This document shows positions 22,783 through 34,776 of a DNA stretch of 64,000 nt, one piece after another. A model generated the notes under the pieces. It saw only the letters and a list, made by a program, of their open reading frames with translations, made no database searches and was not told the origin of the DNA. This DNA is from Triatoma infestans (Eukaryota > Arthropoda > Insecta > Hemiptera > Reduviidae): assembly GCA_011037195.1 (NCBI GenBank), contig JAAEAF010014745.1, positions 94,691 through 158,690 on the forward strand. Reading direction: 5' to 3'. Made by a program: the position numbers and the translations under genes. Positions within the stretch are counted from its first letter, which is position 1, and every line of letters begins with the position of its first letter.

Positions 22783-24990
22783 ATGATTTCTCTTACTCAA
22801 CATTCTTTAACCATCCTTCTTTGGAATGCCAATGGGTTGAACCCATAAAGACGAACTTGACTCTTTACTACGTGACAGACAAATTGACATAGCTTTACTC
22901 ACTGAGACACATTTCACAAGCAAGTCACACTTTTACATTACTGATTACAAAACTTACAGAGTCCTGATGAAACACCCACGGTGCGCGGCAATCTTGATTC
23001 GCAATACCTTATCACACCATAGTCTTCCTTCAACATCTACTGACTACCTCCAAATCCTCTATAGTTTCCTTAACTGCCCATCCGTATAATTTTAGTCTAG
23101 CAGCTGTATACTGCCCTCCCAACAAATCTATAACCCATGATCAATTTATATCCTTTTTTAATACCCTCGGTCTAGGTTCCTCTCTGGTTGTGACTACAAC
23201 GCAAAACATCAACAATGGGGGTGTCGAACAACAAATCCACGAGGTAGACACTCTTAAACGTTATCCTCTCCAAATATTACACCAACATTTCACCTGATCA
23301 ACCAACCTATTGGCCTACATCCCTATCCAAACTTCCAGATATTCTCGATTTCTTCGTTATCACCCGCACTTCCCATTATTTCTAAATCTTCACATTAACC
23401 GAACTCTCCTCAGACACAGTCCCGTCCTAATTACTCTTGATATGAATCCCTTTCTCAGCACTCCTAACCCGTCTCTCACTTGCGGTCCAGTCAACTGGAA
23501 AGAATTTCAATCGAAATTAGACCACTGCTTTCACTCCTTAGTCAGATATGGTTAACTCCCAGTTCCAAGAATCTCTCCTAGAAGACCTCCTGGACTCCCC
23601 CTTCCTCTCTACCTCCCACCTAAGCCATTTTCTCCGTCAGATGTTCAATATGCTATAAAACGTCTCTCCACGAGAAAACTCCTGGATTTGATCTCATAAC
23701 CCCAACCATTCTTCGAAATCTTCCAAAAAAAGCCGTGGTCTTCCTCACTTCCCTATACAGTGCGATTCTCCGAACCACCTACTTCCCTATTCTTTGGAAG
23801 TTCTTTATTATTCGTCCCATTCTAAAGCCCAAAATACCTCAACACATCCCCTCATCTACCGTCCCATTAGCTTATTCTCTGCCCTGGCCAAAATACTTGA
23901 TAAACTCATCCTTAAACATATCCTACCAATCCTTGAAGATTCCAATGTTATCCCAGACCATCAGTTTGGATTTAGACGTCACCATTCTACTATACAACAA
24001 ACTCACCGCGTTGTAGACACCATTGCATCCTCCCTTGAGAAGAAGGAGTGCTGTTCGGCGGCTTTCCACGATGTGAAGCAGGCCTTCGATCAAGTATGGC
24101 ACCCCGGGCTGCTCTGGAAACTTAAGGGCATCCTTCTAGCCACCTATTATCTTATCCTAAAGTCCTACTTATCCGATAGGTATTTTCAAGGACAAATCGG
24201 ATCATCTTTCTCTCCTTTCAATCATACCGGAGGTCTTATCTTTTACTGCACACATCCCAACACATCCTGATACCAACCTTCTCACCTATGCAGATGATAC
24301 TGCTATTCTGTCTTCCAATAATGATCCCGTAACAGCCCATAGGAATCTACAAACCCACCTCTTCTTCCTAGAAAATTGTTTTAAAAATGGGTCATTAAAC
24401 TTAATGAAAATAAGTCCCAAAACATTACCTTCACTCTACGTCGCATTACTCTTCCCCCAGTCTACTACAACTTAATTCCCTTACCAGTAGTCAACGTTGC
24501 TCGCTATCTTGGGCTTTACTTAGACCGAAGACTTACATGGAATCCTCATACACGACTTAAAAGAATAGAACTAAATAGACGCTTTCGACAACTTAAAAGA
24601 TTACTGGACAACACATCTAAACTCTCCCTAGACAACAAAAGACTAATTTATACATCTATTTTAAAGCCTATCTGGGAATACGGAATAGATCTATGGCGTT
24701 CAACCAAACGCTCGAATCTCCAAAGAGTCCAATCCCTACAATCTAGAATCCTCCGTAACATTGTAAACGCTCCTTTTTACGTCTCCAACCGAACCATACA
24801 TACTGATCTTCATATATCGTTCATTGCTCAAGTCGCCCAAACTCGTTACAGGAAATTCCATATTAACCTACAGACTCACACAAACCCTTTAATTCAACAC
24901 CTGTCTTCCCGAACACTTCCTAATAACCCTCCTAGACGTCTTAAAAGACAATGGCCTCGTGATCTCCTCTCAAGTGAAGAGAGTGAATAG
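22783..24990 (+). pseudogene. Jockey ORF2, endonuclease and reverse transcriptase (broken)
   Basis: The start chosen is the ATG before ISLTQHSLTILLWNANGLNP, the usual beginning of the APE-type endonuclease. LLTETHF and CDYNAKHQQWG are further endonuclease motifs. RT motifs follow: PLIYRPISLFSALAKILDKL, HQFGFRRHHST, DVKQAFDQVWH and YADD at 24287-24298. The C-terminus (LIYTSILKPIWEYGIDLW) ends at the TAG at 24988-24990. Frameshifts lie near 22,845, 23,400, 23,900, 24,230 and 24,385. Confidence 0.85.
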
Positions 24991-25134
24991 TGATTCTTTA
25001 TAGTTTTGGAGTGTTACCATTGGGTAGCTTCTCCACTCATTTTGTAATGTATGTTCTTTGTATGATTGTTACTTATAGCGCTATCGCGCTGATTGTAGCA
25101 TGAATAAAGATTAAAAAAAAAACTATTCTATAGT

Positions 25135-25604
25135 TGAAAGTGTAATGCTCTACGGTAGTGAAATATGGACTCCTGGATGCCAAGAGAAAAAAAAACTGCT
25201 CGCCACAGAAATGGATTTCTGGAGGAGATCTGCCCGAAAATCAAGATTAGAGAGGGTCATGAATAGAGGCTATGGATGTAAAGAAGGACAACCCCTTGGA
25301 AAAAAACGGAAAGGAGGCTGGAATGGTTCGGCCATACCCTCAGAATGGATGAGCCAAGGATCCCCAAACAGGTGATGGAATGGTCCCCGGGAAAAAAGAG
25401 AAAAAGTGGCAGACCAAAATTAAGATGGAGAAAGATAGTAGAAGAGGACATGATAGGATATGGTCTAGTACCTGAAGAAGCCCTGCAGAGAGAAGTATGG
25501 AAGGAAAAAATAAAAAATTGGTTGATATCACGATGTACTTGGGGGGATATAAGGATGGTTAGTTTGGTGAGGAAATCCTCATTATGGGGAAAACAAAAAT
25601 AAAA
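25135..25604 (+). pseudogene. LINE-A C-terminal part, downstream of the Jockey insertion
   Basis: Continues the RT C-terminal domain: MLYGSEIWTPGCQEKKKLLA, EMDFWRRSARKSRLERV, then after a frameshift WFGHTLRMDEPRIPKQVMEW and KRKSGRPKLRWRKIVEEDM, ending in a stop near 25,602. The GRPKLRW motif close to the 3' end is usual for several insect LINE clades. Together with 19665-20676 it forms one element. Confidence 0.8.
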
Positions 25605-26320
25605 TCTAATGTGAAACACTCACACACCTTTCTCTTACTGCTAATTACTCAGATGACAAACTTTCTTCAAACTTCTAATTCCCTCACAAGATGTTTGGTT
25701 TATCTTCAATGTTACGGTCAATGAGAGAATCTAAACTTAATAAAAACCTATTTTGAGGAAAGCATAACTATCCCCCCCCCCCCTTAAAAATCCTGAACAG
25801 TGAACTTTCACGGAAAAGGTTTCCAACAAAAGTGATAGGTCTCTGTATTATTATAGTTAGTACACAAAATCGAAGAAAACTGACCGACCAAAGAGATCAG
25901 ACACGAAGAATTCGGGGAAAATCCATCAACCGGAAGTGCCACTAGCGTGTGAATGGTTTCTTTTTCTTCTTTCATGTTTACTAAAACGGCTCCAACGATT
26001 TTCTTTAGATTTAGAATGTTGGCTACTTAGATAGAAACTTTTAAACATTTTTCAAACAAAAAAAAATTTATTATTTTAGAGGTATATTGGGAGTTTATCA
26101 GCTAGATTTAAATTTAAACTCAGATAAGTACGTGGTTGTTGAGCAGATGGCGCCCACAATGTACACTCAGATTCAAATTTGAGCTCCCTGCGATTTTTCA
26201 TTTCAAGGCACAGACTATTCTCTCATAAACATTTTTTTTTTTTTGTAATCACTGGACTTTAAAACAAGTATTTCCGGTGACAACTCAATTTTGAAAATTT
26301 GACAAGCAATAGAAAGTTTA
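25605..26320. repeat. Arm-family mosaic with terminal hairpin
   Basis: Starts TCTAATGTGAAACACTCACA. A reverse module runs to about 25,890, then a forward module (CATCAACCGGAAGTGCCAC, GGCTCCAACGATTTTCTTTA), then a reverse centre (TATTTCCGGTGACAACTC) near 26,275. Segments in both orientations indicate rearrangement. Confidence 0.5.
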
Positions 26321-28540
26321 AATTTATAAAAAATGAAGCTGTTATCACCTACATACAAACATTTGTATATATGTATGTACAAATTTAATAAATGGAAAAG
26401 TTCTTCATTATGTTACATATCATTACTGTTACTTTCAAACACTGAACATATATTGTCAATTTATTTGTTGTATAGAGGTGAACGGGGTTGTATACAAGAA
26501 GTGTGTTGGTCTGATAAGAGAGCGAGAGAATGACTGCCTCCCCCACCCCCAAGTGAAGAGAGAAATATGATTGCTGTTAGGAACAAGAACCAGAGGTGTG
26601 GGTGGTGTTGCCAGCCAGCCAGCCAGGAAGGATGGTTTTTACATGGGGGAGGGGAGGAAGTGTGATAGAACGAACATGATGTGCCAGCCAACTATGGCTA
26701 TATGACATACCTAGCTAGGCTATCAGTGATGGTGGTTGTATGACGTCAGCAAGGGTGCTACTATTACTGTTGTTGTTGTTGTTGTTGTTGTGGTGATGGT
26801 GGTGGTGTATATTGTATCATTTTAGAGACATGTAACCTAACTAAAACCCTACCCTCTTGTTTCTGTTTTCTCTCTATCTCCCAATATATGCACATTTGTG
26901 TAAAATCCTATGTTTTGCAAAAGGCTTTTCATGGAAAATAAACTAAAACGCACACACACACACACTTACTCACATACAAACGATGTACAATGTAGATAAC
27001 ACTTTATTTGTTTACTTTTTTATCTAATAAAAAACATTGATGGCTCTTGAAAAAAAAAAAGAGGTCAAGCTCAGTTTATATATTTGTACAGGGATCCAGC
27101 AGTAATGATTATATATATATATATATACAGAGAGAGAGAGAGCAAAATTTTCCTTTTTAAAATTATCTGCAATTGACGGTCAACAGTAAGGGGAAATTTC
27201 AATTTCAGAAAAACTCCCCAGAATCCTTTCCTTCTACTAAATTTTTCAATGCACCTATTTTTTCCTGCTATGTAAAACACTAAGATCCCAACTTTCGTGA
27301 CATTCCATTTATTCAGATAAACAACTTTTCTCCTTGAATCATCCTTTACAGGACATAAGCCTTTCCAGCCTGGAATAGGAAGAAGCGGCCAATGTCTGGG
27401 TGGATTCTGTCTGGAATAACAACGGCTCCAGAACTAAGGAGGCTGTTGGCCGGAGTTCCTGAGTCTAGTGAAGAATGCTACGGTTTTCTCAAACAGAAAT
27501 CCATCTGTAATGGATTCCCAGCGGCAGCTAAATAAATCACATGGCAAACCAACAGACTCCGCCCATGCTAAGTCATTCAACGTGAGGCGAAACGCATTTC
27601 AGGATATGCCTACCTCAACCCCTAAGTAACTGGAAGGAGAAATAAGAGGAGTTGTTCACAAATCATAAAAATATGGGCTAGTCACATTCAAACAGGGACT
27701 CTGTAGTTGAATTTTGTTTCTTTGTCTTCGTTGTTTAGATCAGTCTGTCATTTCTTTTCACGCTACCAGTTTCTGTTTCAGTTCTGTATAATCCTTGAAG
27801 AACTCTGTTTCTTTGTTAACATGTTAGTGTCAAGTCCGTCATAACTTGTATCTTCTACAATTTTCTCTTTCCAACCACAAAGAAACTCCACTACACTCCA
27901 AAAAGCGTTTGTGCTAGTTTCAGATATTGTACATAAGTCCATAATCTCTAAAGACTAATTTTTTTCTCTGATCATCATTTAGCTTATTCTTTAAATGAAT
28001 TATTGAACAGTGGAAGATGGTCCCTTTCATTTAATTAGGTCTTGAATTTATTTCTATGCTGTGCTTGTTAATTGTTTAGGTTATATTTGCTATTTATATG
28101 AGCTATATAACCTGTACTGTTTCCATAGAAACACTCTACCTACATTTACTGGTTGTTTAACATGCATATATAATTGTACATTTTCCCAACAGCCTTTTAA
28201 CCTAAAAAGATAACATCAGTTATCTTGCTGTAACTTTTTTTTTCTTTTTTTTGAACGTGACATCTTCTCCGGCCATTCTTTTATCGGATATTAGTGTTAT
28301 TATTATTTCTTTTTTTTATTTGTCGCTCAGGAATGTACTCAATTTCCGCCCTTCCGGTTTGTTCCAGTATAATGCTTTTCTTGTTGGGAGAGATTGTTTC
28401 ATTTTAAAAGGACCCTAAATCTGTTGAGTGTGACAAAGAAAGAAGAAGAAAAAAAATAGAAATGTCCAGCACTTAGTGTCAATTGTTTATTTGATGCAGG
28501 TATTTTTTTTTTTTTATGCATGAAAGGACAAGCTATCTAT
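26321..28540. other. Stretch without a recognisable gene; microsatellites
   Basis: Contains a TTG-repeat near 26,768-26,800, GGT-rich sequence, a CA tract near 26,951 and TA and GA tracts near 27,110-27,142. A moderately GC-richer island (27,350-27,640) has no frame with recognisable motifs. Confidence 0.5.
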
Positions 28541-28554
28541 ATAGAGGATGTTCA

Positions 28555-28760
28555 TATCTCGAAACAAAAGTAAAGACTTTTATAACTGTGAAGTTAGCAT
28601 TCCAAATTTTAATAAAACAAATTCGTTAAAGCTATTTTTGAGTAAAATTCAATTTGAGTGTGTCTGTATGTGGGTGTTTATGAGCAGACTATCTCAAAAA
28701 CGAAAAGTTGCAAGAAGCTCAAACTTTGTATTCCATTTAGGTACTACCACTGCATCAGGC
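28555..28760 (+). repeat. Arm-family fragment before a LINE
   Basis: Contains CTATCTCAAAAACGAAAAGT and CAAACTTTGTATTCCATTTAGG, the module just after the centre in other copies. It stops at the (AAT)n tract where a LINE begins. Confidence 0.5.
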
Positions 28761-28761
28761 A

Positions 28762-30209
28762 TAATAATAATAATAATAATAATAATACTTTATTAGGAAA
28801 AAATACAAAAAATAAAGAAATGACAAAGTATTAAAAGCATGGCATAAGCCGTCTGCTTGAGTTTACTCAAGTAAAATTTAAAGTAAATAAAAGCAAATAA
28901 AATTTAAAGTTATTAGTGCGTAATATAACAGAGCTTAAGAAAAGTAAATAATATATGTAATGTATGTATGTATAATGTAGTACATTAATAAAATAATAAA
29001 TATAATACAATAAGCAAAAAGTATATACAGTACGTTAAAAAAAGAAAAACCATTAGTAGGCATTTTCAAAGAAAAACTAAAATAAATACCTATAAAAAAT
29101 ACCAAATCTCTTGATGAAAACAAAATAATAATAAAAACAAACTAAATATAAACTAAAAAAACGTAATAAAGATAAAATACAATGTATAAAATACTTAGGA
29201 AAAATTTACATATTACAATAATAAAAAGAAAAATATAGCCAAGGTAACCGGCATAGATATTACTAAGTCGAATCCGCTAACCATCAAGTCTGATTTGACA
29301 GGCATGGCGAGAGTAACGAATAGTGGTAAACAAGATATTTGACCAGTTAAAAATTGAATTATCTCCAGCCTGGAGAGAAAGGATTTGCCGAAATGGAGTA
29401 GCCGAAGCTCCACCAGGATAGGACATTCCCCAAGGAAATGGTATAAATCCTCGTGAACATCATACGAGCAAAGGTAACATTTTTCAGTTATTACCTCTCT
29501 ATCCACCCATGGCCTAAAATTTAGAAAAAGAAGTTCCCCTCTAATTTTGAAAAACCAGCGGAGATCTTTAAGCTTTAGGATATCAAATAGACTCTCCGTT
29601 ATAAAATTGGGATATTCTGCTATTAGCACTCTGTAAAGAAGAAAACGATCAGTAGAAGTAGCCGTCTTACAGCCTCTTCACGAATGTCCGACTCAATCTG
29701 GGATGGAAGCTCTAGGAGTAAAGTACGCCAAGAAGGAAGGCTATCTAATGATGGTGTGACCGTGCAGGAGTGAAGGCGGACTAGCGAAACTAAATGTTTA
29801 AACCAGAAGATTTTTTTTTTGTACTATTTGAGTAGCAAGTATTTTAGGTAACCGGTGGTCTTCCTGAGATAGAATTTTAATACAATATTTTAGATGAAGC
29901 TTAAGGGAAAAACACTGCATAGATTCAAGTGGAATTTCCAAGGCGAGCATATAATTAGGGGTGCAAGCGGGAAGGGCAAATAATTTCTTCAGAAAGAATC
30001 TTTGAAACTTTTCTAAGGCATCATAACTATGAAACCCCCAAACCTGAGCACTGAAGCAAGCTACCGATTGACAAACTGTTTTAAAAAACTGAAACTTAGC
30101 TTTTATAGGTATGCAATTACTTAGTATGAAGTTTGACCAAGTCATATTAATCCCTAGTTTAGCAGAAGAGATTCTATTGCTAATATGTGAAGTGAAAGAG
30201 AGGCGAGGG
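28762..30209 (-). pseudogene. LINE-C, RT C-terminal region and 3' tail
   Basis: The minus-strand frame at 29798-30145 reads FFKTVCQSVACFSAQVWGFH and SYDALEKFQRFFLKKLFALP, the post-catalytic RT region. The frame at 29213-29629 carries CYLCSYDVHEDLYHFLGECP, a C-C-H-C finger. The two are separated by a frame break at 29,630-29,797. The 3' end (low coordinates) is an (ATT)n tract at 28762-28788 on the plus strand. A second copy lies at 62.6-64 kb. The catalytic RT core is absent, so the copy is 5'-truncated. Confidence 0.75.
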
Positions 30210-30257
30210 GTGACGATAGATTTTGACGTGCCTTAAATTAAAAAACATAATAATAAT
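30210..30257 (+). repeat. SINE1 3'-end fragment
   Basis: CGATAGATTTTGACGTGCC then TTAAATTAAAAAA matches the SINE1 tail (CATAGATGTTGACGCGCC) and is followed by (AAT)n. It abuts the 5' end of LINE-C, so one has inserted at or into the other. Confidence 0.5.
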
Positions 30258-31397
30258 AATTATCAATTTAAAATAAAAAAACTGCATAGAAACAAAAGAA
30301 AGTTGAATAACATAATTTTGTGATAGTTTAAATGCTAAATTGGAAACAATGTCAAGTTTAATTCCTTTTCTTGACCTTATGATTCGCATGAGTTACTTGT
30401 AAAATTATTTTGCACAATGTGAGAGGTACCTTCACTAATGTTATTTTTGCCTGCAGCCAACAAGGTTTCAATTACCTCTATCTTTTAAAGAACCTTTCAC
30501 TTTATATATATATAAAACATCACCCCATGGCACTTACATTAGAAAATATTTATAAAGTTTATAATGTACATAAAGATAATGATCATTGATTATAGTTTAA
30601 TCAGTATTATATTAAACGTCTTGTTTTGTGCAAAATATAATTTGGTTTACATTATCTAATGCGGGCGCCTTGTTATAAAAGTGATGCATTAATGCAAATT
30701 ACAAATGTACTATTTATCATCTGAAGTAGCAAAATAGCCTAGTAGATTTCTACTTCAGCACATTTTTAGCCGACTGATAATAACAGAATGTTATGCATAA
30801 ATGACTTTAATATGCAAGAGTCGTCTTCATTAAATAAAAGTCGTCTTCAGTTGAAAATAACTTTCATTGTTTTTTTTTTTAATTAAAACTTCAAGAAACA
30901 TGATGTCCTCAGAGAGAAGTAGACTAACCATTTCTACTGAAATAAGGTCCCGGGGGATATCCTAATATAACAACCCTGACATATTTCACAACCACAAATT
31001 ACATATTAATTGTGGAGGGAGTTGAGTTGCTCAACAACTGAACGATCCCAAAGGATCTAATTCCTTGAGAGAGAGAGAAAGAGACTTCTTCTACACGTCT
31101 CCAGAATTGGTCTTGCGGATTTTTACACAAAAATCGCTTCCATGGTTTTCTCTGAAGTTAGACAGATTATCATTTTCATTTTTATTAAATAAATCTCCTT
31201 TTATTAAAGGACAAAAAGGCATGTTTTCTCCAAATAGAAAATCTCAATAGGAACTACATCTTCTTCCAGAAGGATCTAAAAGAACTGGTTGATCAGATCT
31301 CACCGAGATGGCCAATCTGCGTTGCAAGCAAAATATGGAAGCTCATCGTTTTAAGGAATGCAAACAAAAAAAATGTGCAAAATGAATACATAGTTAT
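30258..31397. other. AT-rich stretch without a recognisable gene
   Basis: No motif-bearing ORF was found. A short direct repeat (AGTCGTCTTCA near 30,819 and 30,839) and a GAGAGA tract near 31,066 were noted. Confidence 0.5.
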
Positions 31398-31410
31398 TAA
31401 CTTGCAGAAG

Positions 31411-32117
31411 AGGTGGTAGGTCTGGAGCTGCGGTCTATTTTAAGACCGGAGATCATTTGGCAGTATCTCTTGGTGAATGGTCCACGGTCTTCCAGACTGA
31501 GTTTTATGCTATTCTTTGTTGTGTCTTGAATGAGAGGGTACTTAACACTAACTTAAATGGTGTTTGGATCTGCTCGGACAGCCAGGCTGCGCTGAAGGCG
31601 CTGAGTTCATGCGTCTTCACTTCCAGATTGGTGTTTGAATGTTCTAAAAGACTGGAAGAGCTTTCTTCTCTGAAGGGTGCCAGATAACATGTGGATTTTT
31701 GGGAATGAGGCAGGTGGATAGGATTGCCAAATTAGTCGCCTCTCTTCCTGGACATTATGGTTTAAGAAGACATCTCTACGTAATGGGGCTCATGCCGGAT
31801 CCGTTTTGTAGAGTCTGTGAGACAGAGGAGGAAACACCTATCCATCTTATGACTGATTGCCTGGGTTGTGAGGAAATTAGGTTCTTGAGGACCTTTGGTC
31901 GGAATAGGATGTCTGTGGAAGAGCTTAGGCTGTTTCCGCTTAAGGTTATTGTCTGATTTATTCGGACTGCGGTGAATCTTAGATGGATTAGATCTGGGTT
32001 TGGATTTTTGTTGTAGACCAGGTTTGTTGTTGTTTTTCTTTAGGTAGCTAATATGGGGTCCAGTGAGGCTTTGGATAGCGTATGGTTTTTCTCCCCCCAG
32101 ACAAATAATAATAATAA
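31411..32117 (+). pseudogene. 5'-truncated RNase H LINE (LINE-B), plus strand
   Basis: The frame at 31457-31687 holds part of RNase H: VFQTEFYAILCCVLNERV (catalytic Glu) and WICSDSQAALKALSS (Asp). After a deletion and frameshift near 31,687, GLRRHLYVMGLMPDPFCRVC and HLMTDCLGCEEIR give the C-C-H-C finger. The 3' tail is (AAT)n at about 32,104-32,119. TAACTTGCAGAAG (31398-31410) and TAACTTGTAGAAG (32118-32130) are a TSD with one mismatch. Confidence 0.85.
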
Positions 32118-32153
32118 TAACTTGTAGAAGTCCATATTGAATCTGACTGGCAT

Positions 32154-32372
32154 GGGGGAGGAATTAGCTAAGTGATTAGCGTATTGGACTCCCACGCGGT
32201 TCGAGTCTAGTGGCTACTCTTAGATATTTTCTTTCTAGGAGCCTTTAGAGCCCACTGTTCAGTGATGGAAGTGTTGTCTGTAGCGACAATCTCCGGAGGC
32301 TGGCAAAGCACCGAGATGGCTCCGGGCGCTAATGACCATAGATGTTGACGCGCCTTAAATTAAACAAAAAAA
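32154..32372 (+). repeat. SINE1 copy with 14-bp TSD
   Basis: Head TTAGCTAAGTGATTAGCG and CGGTTCGAGTCTAG, body CTAGGAGCCTTTAGAGCCCA, tail GTTGACGCGCCTTAAATTAA. AATCTGACTGGCAT (32140-32153) and AATCTGAATGGCAT (32373-32386) are the TSD. It landed 10 bp beyond the LINE-B duplication. Confidence 0.85.
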
Positions 32373-32384
32373 AATCTGAATGGC

Positions 32385-32690
32385 ATTTTTCGTAATAACC
32401 TTCTATTACTTTCTCTTACTCCTAGTAAGAGAAAATATTGCGACTATATCAATTTTTTTTTAAATTGAGTTATTGCAAGAGAAACACCCTGAGTTCGAAA
32501 TAGATATTTTTGGCGAATGGTCTGTGTGTGTAAATATCTCAAATTTAAATTTGTTATATTGTTTTTTTTTTTTTTTAAGTTTTTCATGATTTTTTTGATA
32601 AATGCTCCAACGATTTTCTTAAAATTCGTGTACTCTCTACATCATAATAACATAAAATTTTTATTTTAAAAATTTTCTCGGTGTGGTAAT
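32385..32690 (+). repeat. Arm-family centre and right-arm start
   Basis: The centre reads TTACTTTCTCTTACTCCTAG then TAAGAGAAAATATTGCGAC, the most complete inverted centre after 8,770. Forward modules follow up to the tandem array. Confidence 0.55.
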
Positions 32691-33030
32691 ATTTGGGGAA
32701 TTTATCAAGGGGTTAACTATTCTTGCATCGACTGTATATCGATTATGGTTGGAGGTAGATCGATTGAGAACGAACTGTTAATTGGTATTGAAAAGGGCAC
32801 TAACATTTGGGGAATTTATCAAGGGGTTAACTATTCTTGCATCGACTGTATATCGATTATGGTTGGAGGTAGATCGATTGAGAACGAACTGTTAATTGGT
32901 ATTGAAAAGGGCACTAACATTAGGGGAATATATCAAGGGGTTACTTTTCTTGCATCGACTGTATATCGATTATGGTTGGAGGTAGATCGATTGAGAACGA
33001 ACTGTTAATTGGTAGTGAAAAGGGCAGCCA
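32691..33030 (+). repeat. Tandem repeat, 3 units of 114 bp
   Basis: Units start at 32,691, 32,805 and 32,919 with ATTTGGGGAATTTATCAAGG (ATTAGG in the third). The first two are identical apart from the start; the third has a few changes. 114 is a multiple of three, so one frame stays open through the array (units read IWGIYQGVNYSCIDCIS). It lies in an insertion of about 490 bp in an arm-family copy. A coding function is not supported. Confidence 0.9.
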
Positions 33031-33170
33031 TTAGTTTTTGAGCAGTTGTGTTGGAGTCGGCCTAACTAGATATATTATTGTGTTATCGAGTTTTTAGAAA
33101 TAAAAGATATAGTATTTATTTTTCAGTGTTTCTACTTATTACCCGTTTCAACAGATAAAAAATTTACTAT

Positions 33171-33427
33171 ATCGATAAAATTGCTTTTTTGGGGGTTTTC
33201 TGGGTTAACAGTAATTTTACTTTCCTCTAAAGTACCACTTCAAGACAATATATGGTTTTACCACTTACATAATATTTAATACACATTACACATTACATAG
33301 TTTAAATAAAATTACATATGTGAAGAAAATCGGTAAATCATAATTGTTTAAAGCAGAATAGGTTTCTGAGTTTTTTTTAGAATTTTCTCGAAAACAACCA
33401 AAACGATTTCCTTTAAAACTTGAAATA
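33171..33427 (+). repeat. Arm-family right-arm modules (continue at 34777-34880)
   Basis: Contains TTTTACTTTCCTCTAAAGTACC, TATGGTTTTACCACTTACAT and CAAAACGATTTCCTTTAAAA. The arm is interrupted by a Tc1/mariner-type element and resumes at 34,777 with the CTATCACTTTTTTATTTGTAAC-type module. Confidence 0.55.
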
Positions 33428-34774
33428 TCAGGTGTTTCAAAAAGGACTTTACAACTTTGAACATTTATATAAATTTATTCAAAAAAGGTACAGTGCTGGT
33501 TTTAGTGTTGTTTTAAAGGGAAACACATCAAGTTTTTTTACCTTAAACTAAAGATGTTCTATGTGGCTTCCGTTGGTTATCTTGCAGACATTCGATTTCT
33601 TCCCAAACTCGCACTAGCATTGCAGGTTCAACTTGCTCAGCGGCGGCGTAGATTCTTGCTCTAAGTTCCGGTAGAGTGGCCGGCACCTTACGTACACCTT
33701 ATCCTTGATGAAGCCCCAGAGGAAGAAGTCCAGCGGTGTTAGGTCTGGGGAACGTGGGGGCCATGCAATTGGTGCAGCACGGCCAATCCATTGACCTGGA
33801 AAGTGGTTATTGAGAAAATCTCAGACGTCAGTCAGATAGTGTGGTGGTGCGCCATCTTGCATGAAGTACACATTTCGTTCTCGGTCAGCGTCATCAATCT
33901 GTGGTATCAAAAATTATTGTAACATATCCAGATACACTAACCCGTTGATGGTTGTCTCTTGGAAAAAAAAGGGGCCGTACATTTTCGTCTTGCTCAACGC
34001 AACAAACACGTTCACTTTAGGGCTATCACGAACATGTTCCAATGTTTGGTGTGGATGTTCACTGCCCCAAATCCTACAGTTATGTGTGGATGTTCACTGC
34101 CCCAACCTTGCCACTTATGTGAAAAGTTGACTCGTCAGAAAAGATTACCTTGTCCAAGAAATGTTCATCATCAGCCACTCGATTTAAGATATCCGCACAG
34201 AAGTTCCTCCGGGCAATTTTTATCAGTGTCTTTAATTGCTTGTAAAATCGACAATCTGTACGGTTTCAAATGCAAACGTTTTCTCAACACACGCCAAACC
34301 GTTGTATGTGCGACTTGAAGTTCACGAGATGCCCTCCGAGCCGATTTTCCTGGGCTACGTTCAAAACGTTGTCTCACTTGCTCAACGACTTCGTCAGATG
34401 TGCGTGGACGACCGGATGATTTCTTATGTTGTACTGAGCACCCCGTTTCTACAAAACATTTATGCCACTGATAAATTGTAGGCCTACTAGGAGGATTTTT
34501 AGCTACTTGGTACGACAATTATGCTGAACTGTTGTCGCCGACTTTGATTCTTCGAACCAAAACACACAGCTAGCACGCTCGGGTCCAGTGAAGGCAGCCA
34601 TCTTTAACGTAACTGCCGCTAGCGCTTGTTGCGGCGCGATTCTGCACTAGCGAACTACATGAGTCAAAACTTGATCTGTTTCCCTTTAAAACAACACTAA
34701 AACCAGCACTGCACCTTCTTTGAATAAATTTATATAAATGTTCAAAGTTGTAAAGTCCTTTTTGAAACACCCTA
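33428..34774 (-). mobile_element. Tc1/mariner-superfamily transposon with TIRs over 100 bp
   Basis: TIRs of about 110 bp: the left end starts TCAGGTGTTTCAAAAAGGAC and the right end is its complement. They match through AAAACAACACTAAAACCAGC. A TA precedes (33426-33427) and follows (34775-34776), as for this superfamily. Length is 1,347 bp. The transposase on the minus strand is broken. Confidence 0.85.
33660..34600 (-). pseudogene. Transposase of the Tc1/mariner element (broken)
   Basis: The probable start is the ATG at about 34,600 (MAAFTGPERASCVFWFEESK). After a frameshift near 34,505 come the helix-turn-helix regions: PTIYQWHKCFVETGCSV, then SARRASRELQVAHTTVWRVL. DEHFLDKVIFSDESTFHISG carries the first catalytic Asp. 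WPPRSPDLTPLDFFLWGFIK near 33,730 is the last catalytic region. Several frameshifts lie between. The element cannot encode a working enzyme. Confidence 0.85.
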
Positions 34775-34776
34775 TA

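Larger units (their letters stand above)
20690..25121 (+). mobile_element. Jockey-type LINE, near full length, inserted in LINE-A
   Basis: A 4.4-kb unit with gag-like ORF1, endonuclease-RT ORF2, AATAAA at 25103-25108 and an A-tail at 25113-25122. ACTATTCTGTAGT (20677-20689) and ACTATTCTATAGT (25122-25134) are a TSD with one mismatch. The LINE-A frame resumes immediately after it (YSIVESVMLYGSEIW). The 5' region (20690-21329) is non-coding. The many frameshifts show it is inactive. Confidence 0.85.

Noticed and set aside
27350..27640. GC-richer island as an exon
   Set aside because: All frames contain stops and no motif is visible.
32745..33008. 87-residue open frame made of repeated units
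   Set aside because: It exists because the 114-bp tandem unit is a multiple of three. It has no upstream context of a gene.
32691..33030. Possible CRISPR array
   Set aside because: Units are contiguous 114-bp repeats without spacers, and the setting is eukaryotic.
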